NCBI GenBank assembly: GCA_964577375.1
Contig: CAZNYW010000008.1
Span: 1-64,000 of the forward strand
Source: DATKUC01 sp964577375
Lineage (GTDB): Bacteria; Spirochaetota; Spirochaetia; DSM-27196; DATKUC01
Direction of reading: 5' to 3'
Length of the DNA stretch: 64,000 nt
Part shown: positions 41,268-49,852 of the stretch, in pieces
Layout: each line of letters begins with the position of its first letter
How positions within the stretch are numbered: the first letter of the stretch is position 1
The notes under the pieces: model-generated
What the model was told of the DNA's origin: nothing
The model's database searches: none
Seen by the model: only the letters and a program-made list of their open reading frames with translations
Translations under genes and position numbers: made by a program

Positions 41268-41579
41268 CTCTGCTTCTCCCGACGCTTCACCTGTGGCTGT
41301 TGATGTCGACCTGTCAGAAGTTGCCCGTCTCGAGGAAGTCGGCCGAGGTTGTGCGCCGTTTCGAATCGTCAGAAGGACGTGATCGAGCGCCGTGGTGCCG
41401 TAATCGCGTCACCGACACACAGCCATTATTCAGCATAGGTGACAACAGGTTTTTTATCAAGTTTTTATATCCAGGAGCCTTGTTTAATATAACTTGTACA
41501 CTCATATCTGAAATGGGGGAATGGAACACGCCTTGTCCTCTGGTGCCGGAACCGGTAGGCTCAGCAGGCGGAGGCTCAT
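41268..41579. other. 312-bp divergent intergenic region
   Basis: It contains the leader and promoter of the LAL pair on the minus strand (TTGATA 41460-41455, 17 bases, TATGCT 41437-41432). An AT-rich stretch near 41450-41510 could hold the promoter of the plus-strand methyltransferase gene. No open frame with coding character was seen. Confidence 0.6.
41432..41460 (-). promoter_or_regulatory. Promoter of the LAL regulator pair
   Basis: Minus strand TTGATA, exactly 17 bases, TATGCT. It gives a leader of about 160 bases before the GTG at 41267. Confidence 0.6.
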
Positions 41580-42260
41580 ATGGATACGCTCCATCAGCAG
41601 ATTGAGTATTACCGTGCCCGCGCCGGCGAATACGACGAATGGTTCTACCGTCTTGGCAGATACGATCAGGGCCCGGAGCTCAATCAGCGCTGGTTCGACG
41701 AGGCCGAAACATGCATGCGCCGCCTGCGCTCGATCGGGCCGGTGGACTCGACCCTCGAGCTGGCAGCAGGAACCGGAATCTGGACGCGTGAGCTTCTGAA
41801 GATTTCGGGCAGCGTAACGGCCATTGACGCGTCGCAGGAGGTTCTCGCGATAAATCGTGAGAAGCTCGGCTCGGCGCCGAATGTGAAATACGAGCAGGCC
41901 GACCTGTTTGCGTGGCGGCCGCCCGCTCAATTCGATCTGGTGAGCTTCACCTTCTGGCTTTCGCATGTCCCCCGCTCCCACGCTGAAACGTTTCTGTCCA
42001 TGGTACACGCTGCAACCAGGCCGGGCGGAACCGTCTGGACGGTCGATTCACTTCGAGCATCGACATCAACGGCGAAGGACCAGTCGGTGGACGGGACGGA
42101 CATGTTCCAGCGACGGATTCTGAACGACGGACGAACCTTCGAGATCGTAAAGATCTACTACCGGGTCGAGGAGCTGACCGAGCTGTTCCGTCGAGCCGGA
42201 TTCAAGGCCGAGGTCGCTCAGACACCGACCTACTTCGTGTATGCAGTTGCGAGTCGGTAG
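41580..42260 (+). CDS. Class I SAM-dependent methyltransferase
   Basis: A 226-residue methyltransferase. Motif I is LELAAGTGIWT (about 59-69), with AIDASQEVL for ribose binding, FDLVSFTFWLSHVP as motif IV and RPGGTVWTVDS as the post-motif. The N-terminal YYRARAGEYDEW is common in small-molecule methyltransferases of this group. The ATG follows GCGGAGG. The acceptor is unknown. It stands alone between the LAL pair and ptsP. Confidence 0.88.
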   Translation: MDTLHQQIEYYRARAGEYDEWFYRLGRYDQGPELNQRWFDEAETCMRRLRSIGPVDSTLELAAGTGIWTRELLKISGSVTAIDASQEVLAINREKLGSAPNVKYEQADLFAWRPPAQFDLVSFTFWLSHVPRSHAETFLSMVHAATRPGGTVWTVDSLRASTSTAKDQSVDGTDMFQRRILNDGRTFEIVKIYYRVEELTELFRRAGFKAEVAQTPTYFVYAVASR

Positions 42261-42290
42261 GTCTCAACGCCGGCTGCCTGAGCCGCCGGC

Positions 42291-44597
42291 TCACTGAGCT
42301 GCGGCAGGGTACTGTCCCACAGGAAGCGGCAGCGGCGTCTCCGGATGCGGAAGCCGTCCCGGGTGCCGCTCGTCGAAGCCCTTCAGGTACTCTTTCATCT
42401 CGGAGAGCCGCCGGATCGCGAGGAGCTCCCGGGAGATCCCCTTCATCTCGGCGATGGTGAAGGAGGCAAGCCGCCGCTTCACCGATTCCACCTTTGCGGG
42501 CGTCACGCTCAGCTTGCGAATGCCGATTCCGACAAAGAACGGCAGGAGCACCGGATCGGATGCGACATCGCCGCAGATCGACAGCTCCGCGCGCTTTTGT
42601 CCGCTGAAACGGGCAATCGCGGAGAAGACTCGAAGGACGGTCGGGTGGTGGCTCTGATACAGATGTTGCAGCTTCTCGTTGGTGCGGTCCACGGCGAGGA
42701 GGTACATGGTAAGATCGTTCGTCCCGATTGAAAGGAAGTCGGTTTCCGTTGCGAGATCGCCGACCGCCATGGCGGCGGAGGGAAGCTCGACCATGGCGCC
42801 GACCAGAGGGGCGGCGTTGTGGCCTACTTTCCGCTCGGCGAGCGTCGCCGCCGCGAGCCGGATCTCCTCTTTCGCTTCAAGCACCTCCTCCACACCTGAG
42901 ACCATCGGCAGCATGATCCGCAGATCGGCGCCCTCTCCGGCGCGCAGCATTGCCCGCAGCTGCTCGCGAAACATCTCGCGGTTGGCGAGCGAAAAGCGGA
43001 TTCCTCGCACGCCCAGGAAGGGATTGGTCTCCGCTTCGGCCCTGCCCTGCAGGAGCTTGTCGCCGCCGATGTCGGCCGTTCTGAGCACTACCGGCTTTCC
43101 CGCCTGACTGACCACAATCGACCGGTATATGCGGTACTGCTGTTCCTCCGAAAGGTAGTCGTTCTTGAGAATGAAGGGGAACTCGCTCCGGTAGAGCCCG
43201 ATTCCCTCCGCCCCCTGCGCGGTCGCCTCCAGAGCGTCCTTCAGAATGTTCACGTTCGCGAGCACCTGTACGGCGGTTCCGTCGGCCGACCTGCCCTTCA
43301 GATGGTAGGCCTCGAGGTCAACCGTGACACGGCTGCGGGCGGCGCGGTGGCTGTCGAGCCTCCCGCGCTCCGGATTGACGTAGAGCCAGCCGCCTGAGGC
43401 GTCGAGCAGAAGAGGCGTGCCCTCCGGAATCTTCAGAATCGCCCTGTCGTCGGTGATCAGAACGGGCAGGCCGAGCGATCTGGCAAGAATCGCGATGTGG
43501 GCCGTGACCCCGCTTCCCCGGAGGACAAGCCCCTCGACGCCCTCTACGGCGAGCCGGTACAGGTCCGACGGGTAGATGTGGCGCGCAATCGCGATCTTGC
43601 CCCTGTAGGAGAACCCTTCGCGCGACCCGCCGACGATGTTGTTTATGAGCCGGTACCCGAGGTCGCGAACGTCCTGCGCCTTCTCGGCAAACCTCACCTC
43701 CGACATCGCGGAAAAGCGGTCTGCGTACTCGGCGACGACCGACTTGACGGAATCCACCGCGGACTGCCCCTCCTCGATGCGGCTCCGCATCTTGTCGGTG
43801 AAGCTTCCGTCCTTGAGCATCAGCTCGTGCGCGGAGAAGATCATCGCGACCATTTCGATATCGCCCGAGGATGCACTGTCCTGAAGGCCGGCGAGCTGCC
43901 TGATGGAGGCGGCGAGCGCGGCCTCGAAGAGGGCGAGCTCCGATTCCGGGTCGCCGGGCGGCACAGCCTGCCGGGCGAGAGATTCGATATCGGTCCAGAA
44001 CGGAAGTGCCGAGCCGACGGCCTGGCCGTCGGACGCCTTGAGTCCGCGGATAAGCCGGAGGGGAGCCTCCGGTACCGCGGCGACCGGAGACGAGATGAGC
44101 GCGGAAGCGTCGTTCAGGAGATCGCCGAAGCGGGATGCGGCCGCCATCAGCTCCACATCGTCCTCGCGGGCGAAACCTTCACTGTCGGTGCGCGCCAGAA
44201 TGAGCACCCCGATCTGCACCGGACCAAGGATGATCGGTATCAGCACCTTCGAGCGGTAGGGATGGTCGCGGCCCGCCTCCTCGGAGGTGACCCGGATGAT
44301 TCTCCGCTCGGTGAAGGCGCGGCCGACCTCGTTCCCCTCGAGTGCGAACCTCGGCGGGGTTTCCTGTCCGGCAAATCCGCCCCCGTCGACAAGCCTGCCC
44401 TCCTCGAAACCTGCTCGAAAGACAAGCTCTTCCTCACCTTCATCGTGGACGAAGACCGCCCCCATGTGCGCGCCGGTGCGCATGACCAGGTGGCTGATCA
44501 TCTTCGCCAGAAAGGCGTTTCGTGCCTCTTCGTCGTCAAAAAACGATATTTTGCTGGCGATCTCTTCGATCGCGCCGGCAATCCTGTCTGTTTTCAT
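42291..44597 (-). CDS. ptsP: GAF-domain phosphoenolpyruvate-protein phosphotransferase (EI-Ntr-like)
   Basis: A 768-residue PtsP-like enzyme. Residues about 5-165 are a GAF domain. Next come the EI N-terminal domain, the swivelling domain with the phospho-His loop (GSGVTAHIAILARSLGLPV) and the C-terminal PEP-binding barrel (VVLRTADIGGDKL, LGVRGIRFSL, MVSGVEEV, GTNDLTMYLLAVDR, CGDVAS). It autophosphorylates with PEP and passes phosphate to NPr/EIIA-Ntr for regulatory signalling; those partners are not in the window. The start is ATG 44597, weak ribosome site; a start at 44615 is also possible. Confidence 0.92.
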   Translation of the reverse strand: MKTDRIAGAIEEIASKISFFDDEEARNAFLAKMISHLVMRTGAHMGAVFVHDEGEEELVFRAGFEEGRLVDGGGFAGQETPPRFALEGNEVGRAFTERRIIRVTSEEAGRDHPYRSKVLIPIILGPVQIGVLILARTDSEGFAREDDVELMAAASRFGDLLNDASALISSPVAAVPEAPLRLIRGLKASDGQAVGSALPFWTDIESLARQAVPPGDPESELALFEAALAASIRQLAGLQDSASSGDIEMVAMIFSAHELMLKDGSFTDKMRSRIEEGQSAVDSVKSVVAEYADRFSAMSEVRFAEKAQDVRDLGYRLINNIVGGSREGFSYRGKIAIARHIYPSDLYRLAVEGVEGLVLRGSGVTAHIAILARSLGLPVLITDDRAILKIPEGTPLLLDASGGWLYVNPERGRLDSHRAARSRVTVDLEAYHLKGRSADGTAVQVLANVNILKDALEATAQGAEGIGLYRSEFPFILKNDYLSEEQQYRIYRSIVVSQAGKPVVLRTADIGGDKLLQGRAEAETNPFLGVRGIRFSLANREMFREQLRAMLRAGEGADLRIMLPMVSGVEEVLEAKEEIRLAAATLAERKVGHNAAPLVGAMVELPSAAMAVGDLATETDFLSIGTNDLTMYLLAVDRTNEKLQHLYQSHHPTVLRVFSAIARFSGQKRAELSICGDVASDPVLLPFFVGIGIRKLSVTPAKVESVKRRLASFTIAEMKGISRELLAIRRLSEMKEYLKGFDERHPGRLPHPETPLPLPVGQYPAAAQ

Positions 44598-44634
44598 CAG
44601 GTAGAAAGTACGCAATCACACCGCGCCGGGGAAA

Positions 44635-45501
44635 CTATCCGCTCGCGCGCAGACGGCGCCGGGTCGCGAAGATAGAGCCAGTCAGCACGAGAACGAAACC
44701 GACGCCCATGCCGACCGTGAAGGTCTCGTTCAGGATGGTGACGCCGAGCAGTGCGGCCACCGCCGGATTGACGTAGGTGATCACCGTCGCACGCACCGGC
44801 CCCATCTCCGCGATGAGCGCAAAAAAAAGAAGAAACGCGAGCGCGGTGCAGACGATCCCGAGCACAGCGATCGATGCCAGGACCGATGGTCCGGGTAAAG
44901 CGCGCGGCCAGGCCAGGGCGGCGAGGGGCGCGTAGCCGGCAGCGCAGATAGCGAGCGAGAGACCGACCACCGTCACCGACGGCAGCCCGGAGAGGTAGCG
45001 GCGGAGAATGGCCGGTCCTGCAGCGTAGCCCACTGCCACCAGCCCCATTTCGACTAGCGAGGTACCATCGGCCCGGCCGAAATCGAGACCGACGATCGCG
45101 GCTACGCCGGCGAGGCCAACCACCAGCCCGGCAATCCCCGCCGGGCCCATGCCCTCCCGGTTCCCGAAGAGCGGCGCGATGATCACCCCGACTAGAGGCA
45201 CAGAGGAGACCAGCAGTCCTGCGAGCGAGCTCGAGATATGCTGCTCGGCGCTCGAAAGAAGAAACCATGGGCCGCCCACTTCCACGATGGAATAAACGAC
45301 GAGCGGAATCCACCTGATCCCGATGCCGCGGAGGCCGTTGCGGTAGAGGACGATGGGCATCAGGATGAGCGCGCCGATTGCCGTCCGCGCAAAAACCAGG
45401 ACGACGGGCGCCACGCCGCCGACCGCTACACGGATGAGAAGGTAGGGAATTCCCCAGATCACGCACATTGCGCCGAAAAGCAGGAGACCGCGTCGAGTCA
45501 T
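44635..45501 (-). CDS. EamA/DMT-family transporter
   Basis: A 288-residue inner-membrane protein with ten helices in two EamA repeats. CVIWGIPYLLIRVAVG starts the first repeat and MGLVAVGYAAGPAILRRYL the second. VRATVITYVNPAVAALLGVTILNETFT is the typical end motif. It probably exports metabolites or amino acids; the substrate is unknown. The ATG at 45501 begins at the first helix; codons upstream in the frame fall in the neighbouring gene. Confidence 0.88.
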   Translation of the reverse strand: MTRRGLLLFGAMCVIWGIPYLLIRVAVGGVAPVVLVFARTAIGALILMPIVLYRNGLRGIGIRWIPLVVYSIVEVGGPWFLLSSAEQHISSSLAGLLVSSVPLVGVIIAPLFGNREGMGPAGIAGLVVGLAGVAAIVGLDFGRADGTSLVEMGLVAVGYAAGPAILRRYLSGLPSVTVVGLSLAICAAGYAPLAALAWPRALPGPSVLASIAVLGIVCTALAFLLFFALIAEMGPVRATVITYVNPAVAALLGVTILNETFTVGMGVGFVLVLTGSIFATRRRLRASG

Positions 45502-45566
45502 CCACTGTATATAGCAGAGATCAGCGTCGGCGGACAACGACCCGCGGACGGGAACTGGTCGGCGGG

Positions 45567-46454
45567 TCAGCCTCCTGCCGACGCCAGGGTGAGCCCGATG
45601 GAGAACAGCGTTACCGGCGCCGCTGAGGCGGTCGTCCAGGGGTCGGTAATCCGTTCCAGCTGCGCGTAAAGCGAAGCGCCGTGGCGGGCCGAAGGGGCGT
45701 GCAGGCCGATCCGTGCGTGCCAGTCGAGATTGAGCGGGTTCTCGACCGCCACCGGCGTCGACTGACTCCGCAGCGTGCAGGCCGCTCCGCCTTCGAGAAA
45801 GAGCCACGCAGACCCGGCAAGCTCTACCGCGTCGATGTGAAGGCGGGCTGATAGCCGCAGCTGGTCCGGTTCAGCCGGACCCGACTGGAAAAGATCCGGC
45901 AGCGCAATCATCGCCTCCGCCTCGGGCCAGATCGAGCTGTGTGCGCCCGATCCGCCCCATTGAATCACAATCGGCCGGTGCGACAGCGAAAGGTGCAGAG
46001 AATCCTGGATGATCAGACGCCCGCTGGAATTGTCCACCGCGTGCCGACAGTCGTGCGCGTAGGCGGCAGCGAGGTTGAAGTCTCCGAGCGCGAAGGAGCC
46101 CGAGAGCACGAGGTTCGTGATCAGATCCTGCGCGATGAACATCGTTTCGTTCCGCCCTTCGGGGCTGAAGCGGAAAATGAGCCGTGACGATCCGCCGAGC
46201 AGGAAGCGCTGCGTGCGAACGAAGGGAACGGTGACCGCCGTGTCGAAGATCCACCGGAACGGCTGGTCCTGAAGGTTCTGCGGATACTGGTTGAGCGAAA
46301 GCCATCCCCCGGCGGCGGGAAAGAGCTGCGTCGGCCCGTAGGATGCATCGCTGGGAAAGGGCGGCGGCACGATCGCCTGCCCGCAGGCGCCTGCGACGCC
46401 GAACAGGGCGCCCAGAAGGACCGTGATGAGGGCGAGTCGCGTGAGCTCACGCAT
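45567..46454 (-). CDS. Exported protein of unknown function, beta-rich
   Basis: A 295-residue protein with a signal peptide (about residues 1-25, MRELTRLALITVLLGALFGV then AGACGQA). The mature part is rich in alternating hydrophobic and aromatic residues, as in small outer-membrane barrels or periplasmic beta proteins (IFRFSPEGRNETMFIAQDL, ALGDFNLAAAYAHD). I do not recognise the family. It may share an mRNA with the EamA gene 65 bases downstream. The divergent MFS gene begins 67 bases upstream. Confidence 0.65.
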   Translation of the reverse strand: MRELTRLALITVLLGALFGVAGACGQAIVPPPFPSDASYGPTQLFPAAGGWLSLNQYPQNLQDQPFRWIFDTAVTVPFVRTQRFLLGGSSRLIFRFSPEGRNETMFIAQDLITNLVLSGSFALGDFNLAAAYAHDCRHAVDNSSGRLIIQDSLHLSLSHRPIVIQWGGSGAHSSIWPEAEAMIALPDLFQSGPAEPDQLRLSARLHIDAVELAGSAWLFLEGGAACTLRSQSTPVAVENPLNLDWHARIGLHAPSARHGASLYAQLERITDPWTTASAAPVTLFSIGLTLASAGG

Positions 46455-46521
46455 GCACCAAATATACTAAGGATGAGCGAGTTATTGACCCGCGGGCCGG
46501 CGGCGTGCCACCATCGGTCGG

Positions 46522-47781
46522 GTGGATCAGACACCCACTGCTTTTTCCATCCTTCGTCACCCGCTCTTCAGCCGCTTCGTCCTTTCACGCGTGTCGAGCA
46601 CCCTCGCCTCGCAGTCGCTCGCGGTTGCGGTAGGCTGGCAGATCTACGCGCTCAGCAACAGCACCTTCTACCTCGGACTCGTGGGCCTCGCTCAGTTTCT
46701 GCCGATGTTTCTACTGACGCTCGTTGTGGGGCAGGTTGCCGACAGAAGCGACCGGAGGAAGATCGCGCGCGCCTGCCAGCTCATCGAGGCCGCGGCGATC
46801 GGGTTGCTCGTGGCGGCAACGGTCGGCGGCTTCATCACGCCGGGAATGATCCTTGCCGCCGTCTCGCTCTTCGGCGCGGCCCGCGCCTTCGAGATGCCGA
46901 GCATGCAGGCGCTGCTTCCGGGCCTTGTGGGCCCCGCCATATTCCCGCGGGCAACCGCATGGTCCACCTCCGCGGCCCAGACCGCCGCCATCATCGGACC
47001 CGCGCTCGGCGGCGCGCTCTACGTCGCGGGCCCCACGGTCGCCTACCTCGCCTCCGCGCTACTCCTGGTCTGCGCAGCAATACTGATTTCCACCATCAGG
47101 CTCGAACGCGAGCCTCCAAAGAGGCAGCCGGCCACCCTTCGCTCGGCGCTCGCCGGTCTCGCCTTCATCCGAAGACGCCCCGCCATCCTCGGGGCCATAT
47201 CGCTCGACCTTTTTGCCGTTCTCTTCGGCGGCGCGACCGCGCTCCTGCCCGCCTACGCACGCGACATACTCGCGGTCGGTCCCTGGGCTCTCGGGCTCCT
47301 GCGTTCGGCGCCTTCGGTCGGCGCGGTCGCCATGTCGGTATTCCTCGCGCACCGGCCCCTTCGCCGGCGCGTAGGGCGCACGATGCTCATTGCGGTGGCG
47401 ATCTTCGGCCTTGCAACGATCCTCTTTGCCGTCTCGAGATCCTTCGCACTTTCGCTCGGCGCGCTCATCGTCCTCGGCGCCGCCGACGTCATCAGCATGG
47501 TGATCCGCTCGTCGCTCGTGCAGCTGCGCACCCCGGACGAGATGCGCGGCCGTGTGAGCGCCGTGAACTCGCTCTTCGTCGGAACTTCGAATCAGCTCGG
47601 CGAGTTCGAGTCGGGCATCACCGCGTCCTGGTTCGGCCTGGTCCCGGCGGTGATCATCGGCGGCGCGGGAACGCTTCTTGTGGTGCTCGTCTGGTCGCGG
47701 CTGTTTCCCGCGCTCCGGCGGGCAGACCGGCTGGAGGACGAAACGGAGAGGCGGGAAGCGCAGTCAGGTCCCCGCGGCTGA
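46522..47781 (+). CDS. MFS exporter of the EntS-like group
   Basis: A 419-residue transporter with about 12 helices of the MFS_3 / enterobactin-exporter-like group. GQVADRSDRRKIARACQLIEAA is the signature loop after helix 2, and RTPDEMRGRVSAVNSLFVGTSNQLGEFESG is the late cytoplasmic motif. The start is GTG 46522. It is divergent from the exported protein gene and converges with the histidine kinase gene. The substrate is not predictable; siderophore or drug export is known in the group. Confidence 0.88.
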   Translation: MDQTPTAFSILRHPLFSRFVLSRVSSTLASQSLAVAVGWQIYALSNSTFYLGLVGLAQFLPMFLLTLVVGQVADRSDRRKIARACQLIEAAAIGLLVAATVGGFITPGMILAAVSLFGAARAFEMPSMQALLPGLVGPAIFPRATAWSTSAAQTAAIIGPALGGALYVAGPTVAYLASALLLVCAAILISTIRLEREPPKRQPATLRSALAGLAFIRRRPAILGAISLDLFAVLFGGATALLPAYARDILAVGPWALGLLRSAPSVGAVAMSVFLAHRPLRRRVGRTMLIAVAIFGLATILFAVSRSFALSLGALIVLGAADVISMVIRSSLVQLRTPDEMRGRVSAVNSLFVGTSNQLGEFESGITASWFGLVPAVIIGGAGTLLVVLVWSRLFPALRRADRLEDETERREAQSGPRG

Positions 47782-47782
47782 T

Positions 47783-49123
47783 TCATGGCGCCTCTTCATC
47801 CGCCGGGAGCTCGATGCTGACTTTGACCGTAGTGCCGGCTCCCTCCCGGCTGTCGATCTCGAGAAAACCGCCGTGTGTCCTGAGCAGCTCCCGGGCGCTC
47901 CGCAGGCCGATCCCCCGCGAGGAGACATGGCTCTCGTCGGGGCCGTAGGTTCCTGAACGGACGTCGGCGAGCCGCGCCGCGCTCATGCCCTGGCCGGAAT
48001 CCTTAACGGTGATGGTCAGCCCGGATGAGCTTACCGACGCAAAGACGTCGATCTTCCCGCCTGCGGTGTACTTGATCGCGTTGTGCAGCAGGTTGCCCAG
48101 GACGCGGGTCAGATCAGTCAGCGGCGCGGTGACCGGAGCTATCTCTTGCGGGACGTGTGTCTCGATCGAGGTTCCCTTGGCGGAAGCGGCCGAGCTGTAC
48201 TGCATCACCACCTGTTCGAGAAAGGTCGCGAGCTGAATGCGCCGCATGCCGGTGTCGACAGCCGCCTTGCCTGTTCCGCTCTTTGCGCGCCCTTCGGCAA
48301 TGGAGAGGATCGTCGAGTGGGACTGTTCCAGCGTATCCAGATACCAGCGCTGCTCATCGGTGAGTTCGGTCGCCCGCAGGAGCCTGAGCGTGTTCAACGC
48401 CACGGTGAGCGGATTGCGGATATCGTGATTGCTCTCTTCGAACTGACGCTCCTGCCGCGCGAGAGCAAGGCTCTCGGTCACATGGATCTCCTCGAGCTGA
48501 TCGTTGAGCACACGGCGAGCCGAGAGCTGATTCTCCGCCAGGAGCGAGAGGTGCATCTCGAATCGTGCTATCGCATAGCAGAGAAGCAGAATCAGAAACA
48601 CCGGCACAGCGACCCGCACGAGCTGGGCCCGGGTGTCACCGACTTGGCTGTAGGCCAGGAGATTTACCACCAGTGCGACCGCAAACATGACATCGACCTG
48701 ATATCGCCGCTTCGCATAGAGGCCCATTATGATGACGGAACCGGTCGCCAGGGAGGCCGCGAAGAGCCCGGCGGTAGCCTTGGAAGCGGAAGAGGAGGCC
48801 GGAACAAGATAGGAGACGACGCCCATGATAACTGTGACCCCCCAGAAAACCAGGTTGGTCGCGGCCTGAAGCCGTCGGGCCCTGTTAAGCAGATACGCGG
48901 CGAGGATCACGGCAAAGAGCGACAGCCGGGCTCCGGAGAAGTACCATTCGCCAAGCAGAATGTTGAACAGCCCTGTCAGCACTATGATGGGCGCGACCAC
49001 GTAGAGCGAATGCATGAACACCCGTTCGCGTCGTGCGCGAGGCGACTCGAAGAAGTCGTCGTTCGCCCCCAGATACCATCGTCGAAACCGCGTCGTCCAC
49101 GCAGCGTTCGGATCATGTCTCAT
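47783..49123 (-). CDS. Orphan membrane sensor histidine kinase
   Basis: A 446-residue kinase. Residues about 35-195 form six membrane helices (7TM/MASE-like sensor). A coiled linker carries the phospho-His box ESNHDIRNPLTVALNTLRLL. The ATPase domain shows LGNLLHNAIKYT (N box), VKDSGQGM (G1), SSRGIGLRSARELLRTHGG (G2) and GAGTTVKVSIELP. No response-regulator gene is adjacent. The His box reads NHDIRNPL instead of the common SHELRTPL, which places it in a less common HisKA variant. Confidence 0.9.
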   Translation of the reverse strand: MRHDPNAAWTTRFRRWYLGANDDFFESPRARRERVFMHSLYVVAPIIVLTGLFNILLGEWYFSGARLSLFAVILAAYLLNRARRLQAATNLVFWGVTVIMGVVSYLVPASSSASKATAGLFAASLATGSVIIMGLYAKRRYQVDVMFAVALVVNLLAYSQVGDTRAQLVRVAVPVFLILLLCYAIARFEMHLSLLAENQLSARRVLNDQLEEIHVTESLALARQERQFEESNHDIRNPLTVALNTLRLLRATELTDEQRWYLDTLEQSHSTILSIAEGRAKSGTGKAAVDTGMRRIQLATFLEQVVMQYSSAASAKGTSIETHVPQEIAPVTAPLTDLTRVLGNLLHNAIKYTAGGKIDVFASVSSSGLTITVKDSGQGMSAARLADVRSGTYGPDESHVSSRGIGLRSARELLRTHGGFLEIDSREGAGTTVKVSIELPADEEAP

Positions 49124-49304
49124 TCTCTACCACCCGGTTGTTGGACTACGAACAAGCTTTGAGCTCCCGGTCGAAGGATTTCATCAAACCACATATGGCC
49201 GATCATCGCAATTCGATCTTCCCTCTTATCGCCGGCGGCTGCTGTTCGCTGCGCGGTTGACCGCAGAAGAAGGGATGGCTACGCTTGGTTCAGAAGGAGG
49301 CGTC

Positions 49305-49799
49305 ATGAGCAGGTCAATTGAGTCGATTCTCGGAACGCTCGAGCTTGCCCCGGCGATTCTCGAGGATTTTGTGAAGGGCATTCCGCAGACGGCTCTGACG
49401 GTCGCGCGGCGAACCGGTTTCTGGACGATCGAGCAGCATGTTTTCCACCTTGCCGATGTCCAGCCGATGCTCTACGGCCGCCTCTGCCGCTTTCGCGACG
49501 AGGAGCACCCGGACTTCGTCCCCTTCATCCCCGGCTCCGGAACGCCGCAGCCGGCCGAAACAAAGGTGAAGAGCATCTTTGAAGCGTTCGAGCTGTTTCG
49601 CGACCTGCGCGCGCAGACTGTCGACCTCGCCCGCTCACTGCCGCAAGCGGTCTGGAGCAGGAGCGGCACGCATCCGGAATACCGGTCCTACACCGCTGCC
49701 ATCCTTCTGCGCCACATCATGATGCACGACCACTGGCACATGTACCGGATCGAAGAGCTCTGGCTGACGAACGACGAGTACCTCACCGAGTTGACATGA
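49305..49799 (+). CDS. DinB-family protein
   Basis: A 164-residue DinB/YfiT-like four-helix protein. WTIEQHVFHLADVQPMLYGRL carries the first His residues and ILLRHIMMHDHWHMYRIEEL the C-terminal HxxxH-type site, so a full metal triad is likely. The ATG at 49305 is set by AAGGAGG upstream, so longer in-frame starts are rejected. It is the second DinB protein in the window (other at 3728). It is followed by a convergent penicillin-acylase gene. Confidence 0.87.
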   Translation: MSRSIESILGTLELAPAILEDFVKGIPQTALTVARRTGFWTIEQHVFHLADVQPMLYGRLCRFRDEEHPDFVPFIPGSGTPQPAETKVKSIFEAFELFRDLRAQTVDLARSLPQAVWSRSGTHPEYRSYTAAILLRHIMMHDHWHMYRIEELWLTNDEYLTELT

Positions 49800-49852
49800 A
49801 CCACAGGCCCCCGCGTGCGGGACTATCCGGGCTGGTCCGACCGGCTACACGT

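Noticed and set aside
42260..42300. Terminator between the methyltransferase and ptsP
   Set aside because: GC-rich complementary runs exist but no T-tract follows on either strand, so it was not listed as a feature.
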